Below, piece after piece: positions 1 through 9,268 of a stretch of DNA of 64,000 nucleotides; position 1 is the stretch's first letter, and each line of letters opens with the position of its first letter. A program made the translations under genes and the position numbers. A model generated the notes under the pieces. It had not been told where the DNA came from and ran no database searches. It saw nothing but the letters and a program-made list of their open reading frames with translations. Source of the DNA: Chaetoceros tenuissimus (lineage: Eukaryota; Bacillariophyta; Thalassiosirophyceae; Chaetocerotales; Chaetocerotaceae); the NCBI GenBank assembly GCA_021927905.1, contig BLLK01000047.1:682001-746000 (forward strand). The letters are read 5' to 3'.

Positions 1-1
1 T

Positions 2-985
2 ACTCATTGGCAAAGATGGAAACAAGATCAGAAGAAAGAACTATCAGAACATGTTCGAGTTGTGAAGAATAAATTTCTTCGACTTTCTACTTTGGAGGAA
101 TTGAAAAATAGCATGCCAAAATATGCAGCTCCATTCCTTGTGCAGCTCCAATTATTGACTCGACGTGCGGTGATACAAACCAAGGGAGAAAAGATCTCTA
201 GAGTGACCATCATTGCTAGCTGTTGCTATATTTTGTTCGAGTCCATTATGTGGTTTCGTCTGACGAATGATACAAATCATATCTATCAGAGAAATTCCTT
301 GATTTTCTTTTTGATTATTGCCCAAGCAAATGGAGTTGTGATCTCATCGGTGCCTGTATTCAAAGGTTTTGAGATGGCACTACTAAAGAGAGAACGTGCC
401 AAGAAAATGTATCGTGTCTTTCCATATTTTCTTGCAAAGACAACTGCAGACGTTACTACTACCATCTTGTTGCCATTGTTACATGCAATGGCTGTATTCT
501 TTTTGACAAATATGAGACTGACAGAGCATGGTGGATCCTTTTTTATGTTTTCATTTCTGTTCTACCTCACTTTGACAGCTGCTCAAAGTTTCGGGTTGCT
601 CATGAGTGTTGCGCTGCCAACATTACAATTTGCTCTAGTCATCACTCCAGCTTTGACCATCTTCCTCTTTATAGTCGGCGGATTCTACATACCCTTTGCA
701 AATATGCCTGCATGGATTAGCTGGTTGAGATGGTTTTCCTTCGCCACTTATGGATATTGTGGTCTACTTGTGAATGAATGGTCAGGCAATGATATTCCAT
801 GTGCAGAAACTGTATCTCTCCAAATCGGGCCACAAAATCTCTGTCCATTACCTGGAGACGAAGTATTGCAATCTTTAGGAATCACAGGAGTCTTGTCAAG
901 TATTTGGTTCAATATCGTGATGCTTATCGTGATACAAGTATTGTGTCGTGGTACTGCTTACAAACTTTTACGAAACTCCCGTTAA
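2..985 (+). CDS. ABCG-type (White/PDR-like) ABC transporter, C-terminal membrane domain, 5'-partial
   Basis: The frame is open from base 2 to the stop at 983-985, so the start and the ATPase domain lie outside the window; the first ATG inside is not the gene start. The visible 320 or so residues are an ABC2-type membrane domain of the ABCG family. After a short linker comes the sequence QLQLLTRRAVIQTKGEK, where this family enters its first helix. About six hydrophobic segments follow, with the family-typical stretch FKGFEMALLKRERAKKMYRVFPYFLAKT between TM2 and TM3 (quoted only in part: RERAKKMYRVFPYFLAK). The late motif GGFYIPFANMPAWISWLRW and then FATYGYCGLLVNEW match the last extracellular loop region of ABCG half transporters. 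The role is probably export of lipids or hydrophobic compounds at a membrane; the substrate cannot be told. It ends about 110 bases before the end of the next, convergent gene. Confidence 0.88.
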   Translation, partial: THWQRWKQDQKKELSEHVRVVKNKFLRLSTLEELKNSMPKYAAPFLVQLQLLTRRAVIQTKGEKISRVTIIASCCYILFESIMWFRLTNDTNHIYQRNSLIFFLIIAQANGVVISSVPVFKGFEMALLKRERAKKMYRVFPYFLAKTTADVTTTILLPLLHAMAVFFLTNMRLTEHGGSFFMFSFLFYLTLTAAQSFGLLMSVALPTLQFALVITPALTIFLFIVGGFYIPFANMPAWISWLRWFSFATYGYCGLLVNEWSGNDIPCAETVSLQIGPQNLCPLPGDEVLQSLGITGVLSSIWFNIVMLIVIQVLCRGTAYKLLRNSR

Positions 986-1094
986 AATGATAGCTAGGTA
1001 TTCATAATTACTTTTAAAATATAGATGATATATATTTCATAAACATTATAAGCTAATTTAATTCATAAATTTACCTTAGAATATGCGTACTCTG

Positions 1095-3515
1095 TTACAT
1101 TGCATTTCGGTAGACTGATTGAATATGTTTTACAGGCTCTGGCTGGAGCTCAAGCGGAGTACTCAATAAGTCATTAAGCTGACGAGAGGTCACTGTCTCC
1201 ATAGATTGATGATGAGCTCCTTTATATTGGTAAATACCCTTGTTTGATTGTTGCACGTGAGTAACTAAACCGAGGTCTCCAATTGCATCTAACAACTGGT
1301 TCATGTTATCGCCTTTGAATGCATTCTGTAATCCGATAAAGCCTTGTTCGTTGGATGAACAGTTATCTGCAACTGTAGCAGCAAGCTTGATTAATAAGTC
1401 ACTGCTAGTAAATCGATTAGAACTCATCTGAAAGAACTTGGTTGATCGGTAGCTTCCTAATTGCAAAATTTGAAGAGGTAATATCTGGACAAGTTCAGTC
1501 AGCTTCGGTAAAACTGCATCTGTACATCCATTTGATCCTAGTACCAAACGCTTTAAAGGAGGCAATTGGCCCTCATGTTTCAACATGACTTCGCAAAAGT
1601 CCGTAACTCCCTCGTCCCCCAATTTGTTCACATTGAAAAATAATGACTCGAGATGAGGGAACTGAAGAGCCAAAGAAGCAATTAGTTTGCCACTAGTGAT
1701 AGCATTTATGTCCAAATAAAGATGCTTCAGGCCACTTGGTAGACTAGTGCTCTGGGAGAGGTATCCATTCAAAAGGGCCTGAACACCGGTGTCTTCTTGA
1801 CCAGTATTGAATAAATCCAATACTTCAATGTTACTATTAGTACGAAGCATTCTTCCTAGATGATACGATCCAGACTTGATTGGATTCATTTTCAACCACA
1901 CATATCGGACATCTTTATTTTGAGAAAATGCATTAGCAATCGGTTCGATACTAATCTCATCGATAGCGTTACCAGCTAGATAAAATGTTTGAATACCTTT
2001 GGATTCAGTGATTAGTCTGACTAAAGCTTCTTTACTCTTCCCAGTCGTGTCGTTAGCGAGACCTAGATTATTTCCAATCAAGAAGTGCTTTATGATTCCA
2101 GATTTGAGGACAGCATCACAGAGTTGAGAAAAGGATGGTTGCGCAACTTGTTTGCAGAAATCCAGGCGTCCATCCGGGAAAATGACTCCACGATTCAATT
2201 TGATTGCACTTTGAGGTAATTCAGTTGCATTTGCAACTAAATTGATAAATGGCTGAATAATTTTTGGATCTGGAATTTCGACAGGCAGAGCCTCTGGATC
2301 TTCAATTGCACGGGCTTTACAAGTGCGAGGTTGTAAAGCTTTCTTTTGCGCTTCTTTCTCTTCCAATAGCTTCTTACGGATTTTGGAGAGTAAGCCATTT
2401 GTTCTATCAAGTAAACTCATTTTCTGCTTCTTTGGATCAGTAAAGAAAACCTTTGTTTTATTAGTGATTTCATCATGAAACAAAACTTCTGCAAGAACAA
2501 TATATCGAGAAACGCTCTGCGAGTCTTTCATTTTCAGTTTCGAAATTCCATTTGCAGTATTGGAGATGTCACCAAACTTCTTTCCGAGCAGAGCTTTAAC
2601 ATCAGATCGAAGTTTTGGAGCTATAACATCTCTGATATGGTCATGAGGAAGTTCATTGAATCCAGTGCCGTTGGCTAGAGCAAGGTAAGACGAACCGTCA
2701 GAGAGTGTACTTGGGAAGAATGTTGTATCACTACCTGGATATTTGGCAATTTGTGCTTTGGCAAAGAGAGTATCACCAAGCTTATCCAAGACAGCATCTT
2801 TTATCTCGGGTACACTTAGATTTTCTTTCATATGATTATAATCTGCTGTATTGATAGCGACTGATCCTCCACCTCGTTTAAGTGCATAGGACATAGCCAA
2901 CTGACCGACTGTAGGATGGATCGAGTCGTCGTCACTGTCAAGAGTCGAATACTCTGGATAATGATCAATCAGAGTATGAACAGAATGCGCCTCAAAGCGG
3001 ATACCAAGTCCATCACAGGCAGATGGTACATTGGTATTCAGAAAAGGATGAAACTCATTTTGACAAATATCTGGAATGGCATCCTGCAGTGAAATAGGCA
3101 ACATGTCTCTGTGCTCCGATAATTCCTGTACGAGTTGTGTCAATTGTTGCGCAGTGTAATTTGACACACCAATTTCCTTCACGACGCCATCAGCTTTGGC
3201 TTGTACAAGAATAAGGTAAGATTCAATAGGCATATGTTTATGGATTAAAATTCGGAATAAATTGCTTCCATAGCTTAGCTTCTCCATATCCAACTCATCT
3301 TTCAGAGTTTTTGCTTTTCGAAGTTTGGTCCCTACGCGTACATTGGGATACTTGGAAATTAGTTTTTGAATAATGGATGTGTTGTGATATGACACTGCGG
3401 TATCAAGAAGAGGCTGAGCAATACCATGGCTAATCATTAAGTTGATTGCCTGCTCTGCTGCAATTTCGAGAACCTCGTGTTTCAAGCGATATGTTCCAAA
3501 CACAATTTCAGTCAT
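1095..3515 (-). CDS. Aldo/keto reductase fused to a leucine-rich (RNI-type) repeat domain
   Basis: A single-exon gene of 806 residues, starting at the ATG at 3515. Residues 1 to about 290 resemble an aldo/keto reductase: LLDTAVSYHN holds the catalytic Asp38 and Tyr43, VGTKLRK holds Lys64, and ILIHKHMP holds His92, which together form the D-Y-K-H tetrad of this family. VKEIGVSNYTAQQL is the family's conserved strand after the substrate loop. The middle is a Lys/Glu-rich linker of about 100 residues. From about residue 430 to 740 there are LRR units of the ribonuclease-inhibitor type, with LYLDINAITSGKL, ESLFFNVNKLGDEGV and LVLGSNGCTDAVL. An NADPH-dependent reductase coupled to a protein-binding scaffold is inferred. 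Typical AKRs have about 300 residues, so this is more than double. The substrate is unknown. It could also be an LRR protein with a degenerate AKR domain. Confidence 0.8.
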   Translation of the reverse strand: MTEIVFGTYRLKHEVLEIAAEQAINLMISHGIAQPLLDTAVSYHNTSIIQKLISKYPNVRVGTKLRKAKTLKDELDMEKLSYGSNLFRILIHKHMPIESYLILVQAKADGVVKEIGVSNYTAQQLTQLVQELSEHRDMLPISLQDAIPDICQNEFHPFLNTNVPSACDGLGIRFEAHSVHTLIDHYPEYSTLDSDDDSIHPTVGQLAMSYALKRGGGSVAINTADYNHMKENLSVPEIKDAVLDKLGDTLFAKAQIAKYPGSDTTFFPSTLSDGSSYLALANGTGFNELPHDHIRDVIAPKLRSDVKALLGKKFGDISNTANGISKLKMKDSQSVSRYIVLAEVLFHDEITNKTKVFFTDPKKQKMSLLDRTNGLLSKIRKKLLEEKEAQKKALQPRTCKARAIEDPEALPVEIPDPKIIQPFINLVANATELPQSAIKLNRGVIFPDGRLDFCKQVAQPSFSQLCDAVLKSGIIKHFLIGNNLGLANDTTGKSKEALVRLITESKGIQTFYLAGNAIDEISIEPIANAFSQNKDVRYVWLKMNPIKSGSYHLGRMLRTNSNIEVLDLFNTGQEDTGVQALLNGYLSQSTSLPSGLKHLYLDINAITSGKLIASLALQFPHLESLFFNVNKLGDEGVTDFCEVMLKHEGQLPPLKRLVLGSNGCTDAVLPKLTELVQILPLQILQLGSYRSTKFFQMSSNRFTSSDLLIKLAATVADNCSSNEQGFIGLQNAFKGDNMNQLLDAIGDLGLVTHVQQSNKGIYQYKGAHHQSMETVTSRQLNDLLSTPLELQPEPVKHIQSVYRNAM

Positions 3516-3938
3516 GATTGTTTATGTTGATATTTAATTCCTCTACTAACTAGTATAACTCTCATCGCCTCATGAAATGAACAGTTCTGATGTTCACGAG
3601 AACACCAACCAGATCCAATTTTACATCACACACAAAAATGATGAACAAAAATGAACAAAAATGAACAAAAATGAACAAAAATGAACAAAAATGAACAAAA
3701 ATGAACAAAAATGAACAAAAATGAACAAAAAAGAAAAAGAGAAGCCATGGCAATTGAGTCCCATGTTAGTTTCAACGTAATGAGTGGCCACAAAAGAGCC
3801 CTTACCGTTACATAGGGGTCATTCTTGAACAAAAATGAGAGCATCTCCACACCACACTACTCCACACTTACACTTTTTATCTCAATCAATTAACTCTGAA
3901 AAGTGAAAAGATAAAGAATAGACAAACCACGTAGAAAC
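3516..3938. other. Divergent intergenic region holding a minisatellite
   Basis: This stretch lies between the start codons of the divergent genes at 3515 (minus) and 3939 (plus), so it should contain both promoters. Apart from the 10-base tandem repeat at 3641-3730, nothing coding is seen. The reading frames crossing the repeat give only repetitive Phe/Val/His-rich peptides and are not genes. Confidence 0.6.
3641..3730 (+). repeat. Minisatellite, nine perfect copies of ATGAACAAAA
   Basis: Nine head-to-tail copies of the 10-base unit ATGAACAAAA run without a mismatch. The array is preceded by a broken copy (CAAAAATG) and followed by AAGAAAAAGA, which looks like decay of the same unit. A further single match (GAACAAAAATGAG) occurs near 3827. 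The perfect copies suggest recent expansion by slippage or unequal exchange. It lies in a bidirectional promoter region, about 210 bases from the plus-strand start codon. Confidence 0.95.
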
Positions 3939-4715
3939 ATGCCATCCCCAGATGATCAATTTGATAAGCTCAAATCTCGAGCTAATATAAAAAAAGAAGC
4001 AGAGAAAGAGACAGAATATAAGACTTTATTTCTAAATTTGATAAAAAGCAATCGCGATATCTTTACTGCCAAGCATGATAATCCTCAAGAATATGAAGCA
4101 GAGACCAAAGTTTTGAAGAAAGTTTTGGAAGTTGAAAGAGATGCGTTGATCGGCGCTACTGCTATTGGCGTATTAGCATTTTTCACGGTACGATTTCTAC
4201 CTAGGGTTGCTGTGAGATACTTAGGAGGTGAATCAAAAGCGAAAGCAATGGAGGCGGCTGAAGCCAAGCAGTCCTTGTTGAAATCTGCAGGAGGGCTTTT
4301 GTTTGAAGGGACTGTAGGCTTCTGGAGTGCATATCGAGGATATCAATTGGCAGTTGATATTCGATCAGATGATGTCTATGATGAAATTGTGAGTTTGCCT
4401 CTTTGTGAAGGGAGATCCATCGTATCTGATACGATATGCGATGAATGGCATAGACTCATTCACCATGAAGTATCTCCAGACTTTTGGAAGAACATGGATG
4501 AGAAAAACGATGGAGCAAAAGAGCTGCGTAACCAAGAATTTTTCCAGGCTGTGTTGGACTTTGATGAGGCTTGTCGCAAAAGACGAGCATTTGAAGATGT
4601 AATTCGTCTTCGAGAAAATAAACGATATGATGAACCAGTTTCTATCCCAAGTTCCGGAGTCCCTCATCAAATACTAGAATTAGCAAAGGAAGAAGTTGAT
4701 GCGATTGTCCGATAG
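3939..4715 (+). CDS. Hypothetical protein with a membrane-associating central segment
   Basis: I do not recognise this 258-residue protein. The start is the first ATG, with no introns visible. The N-terminal 65 residues are charged and probably helical (KKEAEKETEYK). Residues around 72-92 form a hydrophobic stretch, ALIGATAIGVLAFFTVRF, followed by a second, weaker one near SAGGLLFEGTVGFWSAYRGY. These two could form a membrane hairpin. The C-terminal half is soluble, with an Asp/Glu/Arg-rich run (FDEACRKRRAFEDVIRLREN). No signal peptide or plastid motif is present. A mitochondrial or endomembrane location is possible but not shown. It is divergent from the AKR-LRR gene and shares the minisatellite-bearing promoter region. 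Confidence 0.65.
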   Translation: MPSPDDQFDKLKSRANIKKEAEKETEYKTLFLNLIKSNRDIFTAKHDNPQEYEAETKVLKKVLEVERDALIGATAIGVLAFFTVRFLPRVAVRYLGGESKAKAMEAAEAKQSLLKSAGGLLFEGTVGFWSAYRGYQLAVDIRSDDVYDEIVSLPLCEGRSIVSDTICDEWHRLIHHEVSPDFWKNMDEKNDGAKELRNQEFFQAVLDFDEACRKRRAFEDVIRLRENKRYDEPVSIPSSGVPHQILELAKEEVDAIVR

Positions 4716-4801
4716 AAGCATGGATAAGCTAAAATAAAATCTTTATACCCATTGGATTTTATGTTTATCATCATATGTCTATGTACAATAAATGTACACC
4801 C

Positions 4802-5953
4802 TTACTTTCCCTCTGTCCCAGCATTTGCAGGTACAGGTTTCGCTGCAGCCTTTGCTGCCCAAGATCCAGGAGCAGGCTTACTTTTCTTCTTCATCATGGG
4901 AGACTGATAACTTGCCGCTTGAGGTTGTTGCATATTTTGCATTGGACGTCCCATCTGTTGCATACCACCATATCCTCCGCCCATCATCATTGGATTCTGT
5001 GCATACACATTTGGAACCGTGACTGGAATCACCATGCCTGGCTGTACACCTTCTGGAACTACCACTGGTACATTATATCCCGGTGCAACAGGTACAGTCA
5101 TTTGTCTCCCTGGTAGAAGTTGATTTGGAACTTGTGCTTGAACGGTAATGTATGGTTGTGGAGACATCATTTGCGGTGGAGCTGCATATTGTGTTGGTGT
5201 CATGGGAGGAGACTGCATACCGTATGGAGATTGCATAGCTGGATGATTTTGATATGGTCCCTGCATTTGATTTTGATGTCTATTTGCACTATTTCCATAG
5301 GAAGGATTCATAAGAGCTGCCAATGGATCCACTGGTTCTTCAGCCTTTTTCGGTGTAGTAATAACGGGTGCAGTTTCTACCGGTTCCGACTTTTCATCTA
5401 GTGCCAATGCAGCAAGATTAACCCCACTAACACTATTCTTCTGATCCTTTTCAGGGGAATCCTCTTCTGCAAGTGGAATATTCAAAATCTTTTTGATATC
5501 ATTAGCATTAGTGACTGCAGTCTTTGTTTCTTCCACCGTCTGTTCCTGTTCCTTCTCATCCGAAGCAGCAATGGGTTGATTGAAACCATCTTCAAAATCA
5601 GCACTACCAAAAGCTGGAAGCGGTAGAGTTGAAGCATCTGGTGCTGACTGAAAAGCACTCCATGCATAATTCATGCTATCCTTCTTTTCAATCTTTTTCC
5701 TCATTTGTTGTTCTTTCTTGGTATTCGCCTTATTTTTACCAGTGGTCGAGTTACCTTTATTCTTGTTGCTATTCTTGTTAGCATTTGAGTTCTTGTTGGT
5801 CTTCTTTTCACTACCAGTAGAAGACTCTTTCTTTTTCTTTTTCGTCTTTTTCTTGGATGAGGGAGTGGTGTTAGATGTACTAGTTTCAGCAGTTGTGGGG
5901 GATCCTATACCTAGGATTCCTTTGAGTGCCATTGTCTGTTCTTCGGTCGACAT
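4802..5953 (-). CDS. Low-complexity Lys-rich and Gln/Pro/Met-rich protein
   Basis: A 383-residue single-exon protein of unknown function. After MSTEEQTMALKGILGIGSP there is a Lys/Ser/Asn-rich tract (residues about 30-90) that may bind nucleic acid or act as a nuclear signal. A short leucine motif occurs twice, as LKGILGIGSP near the N-terminus and DIKKILNIPLAEE near residue 155, suggesting repeated docking peptides. Residues about 225-350 are rich in Gln, Met and Pro, with PEGVQPGMVIPVTVP, a motif common in diatom proteins. It ends with APGSWAAKAAAKP. The composition suggests a disordered RNA-granule or chromatin-associated scaffold; this is inference only. Several long frames on the opposite strand are shadows of this biased composition. 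Confidence 0.65.
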   Translation of the reverse strand: MSTEEQTMALKGILGIGSPTTAETSTSNTTPSSKKKTKKKKKESSTGSEKKTNKNSNANKNSNKNKGNSTTGKNKANTKKEQQMRKKIEKKDSMNYAWSAFQSAPDASTLPLPAFGSADFEDGFNQPIAASDEKEQEQTVEETKTAVTNANDIKKILNIPLAEEDSPEKDQKNSVSGVNLAALALDEKSEPVETAPVITTPKKAEEPVDPLAALMNPSYGNSANRHQNQMQGPYQNHPAMQSPYGMQSPPMTPTQYAAPPQMMSPQPYITVQAQVPNQLLPGRQMTVPVAPGYNVPVVVPEGVQPGMVIPVTVPNVYAQNPMMMGGGYGGMQQMGRPMQNMQQPQAASYQSPMMKKKSKPAPGSWAAKAAAKPVPANAGTEGK

Positions 5954-6449
5954 TATTTCTGATTCTTTCGGGAGCTAAAGAGTTTATGGAGTTTATAGAT
6001 GAGATAACTTTGTACATAGGTGTATGTCTATGGAAACGCAAGTCTAAAAATCACAGCCTGTTTAGTTTCAGTTTCATTAAAGTTGTGATCCATCATGTGT
6101 TTGGATGTTGTGTAACGAATTTCCAGCGTTTTGTGTTCGAGAGAGTTCTTTCTTATTTGAGGACATTCTATTTGTTAATACCAATGTAGAGTGTCTATTT
6201 TCTGAAGACCATCTGTCTACGCAATGTCAATTAGCCTCATTTATCTAACTTTTCTCAACGCATCTCTTTTCTGTGTGTCTCTCTGTGTTGAATGAATGTA
6301 TCATCAATCTCATCTCCATCTTCTATTATCCGTATAATAGTATCTTATTAAAGTGCTCAAAAATTATCCATCGATACTATGATATAGAAGCTGCAAAAAA
6401 GTTGAAGGAAGAAAGTAAATAGAAAGGAGCCATTCGATAATCAATTACA
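5954..6449. other. Divergent intergenic region, no gene seen
   Basis: About 500 bases between the start codons of two divergent genes. It is AT-rich, with TC-rich runs near 6240-6320. One short plus-strand frame at 5926-6189 overlaps the first gene's start and has no supporting features. The region probably holds both promoters and 5' leaders. Confidence 0.5.
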
Positions 6450-9231
6450 ATGTCGGGATATCGTAAGAAGCAGAAGATCGCACCGTCCACCCCAACTACA
6501 AGTAGCTTTAGCCGCTTGCCAGTAGCTCAAGTGACGCCTAGTACGCCTGTGGAACACAACTACTGTGATAAGAGACAGAGAGGAGAAACATGTAAATGTT
6601 TTCAATCACGATTTTCTAGTAGTAAATGCCCAAGTTGTACAAAGCAGATTTATGAAGGTGACTGTCTATCCAAGGGATCAAATGGAAAATGGGGACACAC
6701 TAGATGCTTTCCATCCATTGCACAAGAAGCGTATCAACCTAGAAGGCTTTTTTCCGACGAACAAAGTCATGAATATAATTATTGTCAAATTAGATTGAGA
6801 AATACGGAAGAGAAATGTGGTTGCCATTTGGCAAGGATATCGCAAGAATGTCAGTATTGTATGAAACAAATCAATGTAGGCGACTGTACCAGACACGAGA
6901 CATGTGGCTGGTGTCATACCATTTGTCCTGGAGGAGAAGAAAATAGATGGTTAGCGATTGTGAAAAGTTTTCGTAGCGATATCAAACCTTGCTTACAACT
7001 TGAATCATCAGATTCAAAGTTTAAGCCTCGCATTCTCGCAAATGAGTTCGAAGCAGATACTTCTGCATACAAATCTTCTACATATGAACACAGCAATAGG
7101 GCATTAGTATGCGAACCGGAAGACGAATACAAAGAGCATCTTACTGATGAGCAAAAAGGGATTTTAAGTCATCAACCCAAACATGGTGACATTATTTGTA
7201 TCAATGCGTTGGCTGGATGTGGTAAGTAATGTCCAATTTATAATGATCATCATATTGCTGTACATGAATTCCAAATTGATTGTTAATATTTGCACTTGTA
7301 AAGGAAAGACTACGTTAATAGCTGCACTTTGCAATCAGATCCATGATAGTGTACCATTCGCAAAAAATCTTTATTTAGTTTACAATAAATCAAATCAAGT
7401 AGAAGCACAGCTGTCGAACAAATTTCCCAAAAGTCGCATGGAGATTAGAACAACACATTCATTTGTGTTGAGGCATTACTTTGGTAAAAATCATGTCAAT
7501 GTCAAACCAATAGGTGCTTTTTTGCTCCAGGATATTATCGATACTTTGCATTTAGATTCCGCGTGTAGAAAGTACTTTCCACTGTTCTTTTCTAATGCAT
7601 CAAAAAATAAACAGTTGAAAAGGGTTAATCAAATAGCTGGTTATGTAAAGAAGACATTGAATAATTTTATGGCATCTTCTGAAAGATGCTGTCGTATAGA
7701 ACATGTCACTCATGATAGTTCTAGCTTCTGTAGTCGAACATTATGGAAAGAAAAAATTGAAGGCAGACAATATCAAAGATGGGCACAAGCATTTTTTAAT
7801 CAGATACATAGTCGATGTAGGGCTGTAAGAGATGGACGGGGTAAGGGGCATGGTATCACTCATGATGCGTATATGAAAGCTGCACAAATAGAAAGAATGA
7901 AAATATCATTTGATTTTGTTTTGGTAGACGAAGCTCAAGATATGACAAACTGTCAAGCGGACTTGATATGGGGTGTATGTTCAAAGGTAAAAGGCAGAAT
8001 TACATATCTTGTAGGAGACATCTATCAGCAAATATATCGTTTTAGAGGTGCAGGTACCGCATTCTATGATACCACAGTAGGGTCACAGCAAAAGTTCAAT
8101 TTATCAGGATCTTTTCGTTTTGGAAGTAACATTGCTTCTCTAGCCTCTTCAATTTTACTAGCTCGCAAGGGACAAAAATTGTTCGGACGTTCCGAATTAG
8201 AAGGTGAAATTCATATGAGTACTATGTCAAGAGGGGTAGTTTTGTGTAGAAGCAATGTTGGAATGTTAACGTATTTATTTCAAAACCATCCAAAACGTTG
8301 GTGTTATTTGGATGGATCTCGGAAGACACCTCAACAGCAGACAAAGCCATGGCAGTTAAAACTTGAAGAGTTTTGTATGGGATTAGACGAAAATGATACT
8401 GCAGACAAGAAGGAATCATTAGTAAGTTTTGTCTACAAGGGAGAAAGATTTACCGAGATGAAGGAAATCCTGGAATATGCTAGAGATGAAAGTGATTCTG
8501 AGCTCTCTAAAGCGATCGAGACTGTATCATTTCTCCACCAATATGGACAAACGCTTCAAGGCTTTTACAAATCATTAGATGCGTCTTTTGCTCCATTAGG
8601 GAAAGACGAGGATGTGAATGATTACAAAGGTATCGTGATTGGTACAATTCATAAAGCCAAAGGTTTGGAGTTTGATAATGTTTACATCCATGACGACTTC
8701 AATTGGTATCAACTTGAAAAGTCTTTGGATGAGACCCAGGAATATTCAATCTTTGACGAAGCTAACCTATTGTATGTAGCTGTGACAAGAGCGAGGGAGC
8801 ACTTGTATCTTGCTGATAAAGTGAAGCAGTTTTTCGACAAGCTTGGAAAAAATAACAATCAGAATGGACCTGTCATCTCTAATACAACAACTATGAAGGC
8901 ATTGAGATTAAAGTGGAAAGATGACTGGAACAACTTCGTAAAGATTAACAATGTCATTGAGAATTTGGATGATATTGTTTGGCCACCTTATTGGAGTAAC
9001 TCATCTGGCTACTTTGCAATAGACCGAGAAATCTCAGATGAAGAATTCCGACAGTATATTCGTCAGATCAGGATATCTTATCACCCGGACAAATTTTTTG
9101 CTAAATTTCGAGATTTGATGACCAATACAAATATCAAGAAAGAAATTAAAGAAAGGCTTGAAGATTTAATGAGGAACTGTCAACATGTGGTAGAATCGAA
9201 GCACTTATTTGTGGCAGAGGATTTAACATAA
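6450..9231 (+). CDS. FBH1-like UvrD/Rep superfamily 1 helicase with N-terminal zinc fingers and a C-terminal HPD tail
   Basis: Two exons, about 6450-7222 and 7304-9231, giving roughly 900 residues. Exon 1 has two copies of a PARP-like zinc finger: CPSCTKQIYEGDC...HTRC and CQYCMKQINVGDC...CHTIC. Helicase motifs follow in order: Q-like region LTDEQKGIL, Walker A ALAGCGKTT (split by the intron), Walker B FVLVDEAQDM, motif III VGDIYQQIYRFRGA, motif IV LSGSFRFGSNIA, motif V GTIHKAKGLEFDNV and motif VI LLYVAVTRAREHL. SFRFG and HKAKGLEFD match FBH1 helicases, which dismantle RAD51 filaments. The F-box of animal FBH1 is not seen. The C-terminus has RISYHPDKFFAKF, like the WHPDKF tail of NFKBIL1-type proteins. 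Oddity: no GT-AG pair restores the frame exactly; GTAAGT at 7223 and AG at 7302-7303 leave a one-base shift. Confidence 0.85.
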
Positions 9232-9268
9232 AACGAGTAATAATTCTTGCAATATTCATGAAGTTTCC

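Noticed and set aside
3641-3730. CRISPR-like array
   Set aside because: Units are contiguous 10-mers with no spacers; it is a tandem repeat in a eukaryotic genome.
3562-3850. Two minus-strand frames with repeating Phe-Val-His-Phe-Cys peptides
   Set aside because: They are translations of the 10-base minisatellite and lack a gene-like context.
4775-5401. Plus-strand frames over the Gln/Pro/Met-rich protein
   Set aside because: Cys/Trp/His-rich peptides produced by antisense reading of biased codons.
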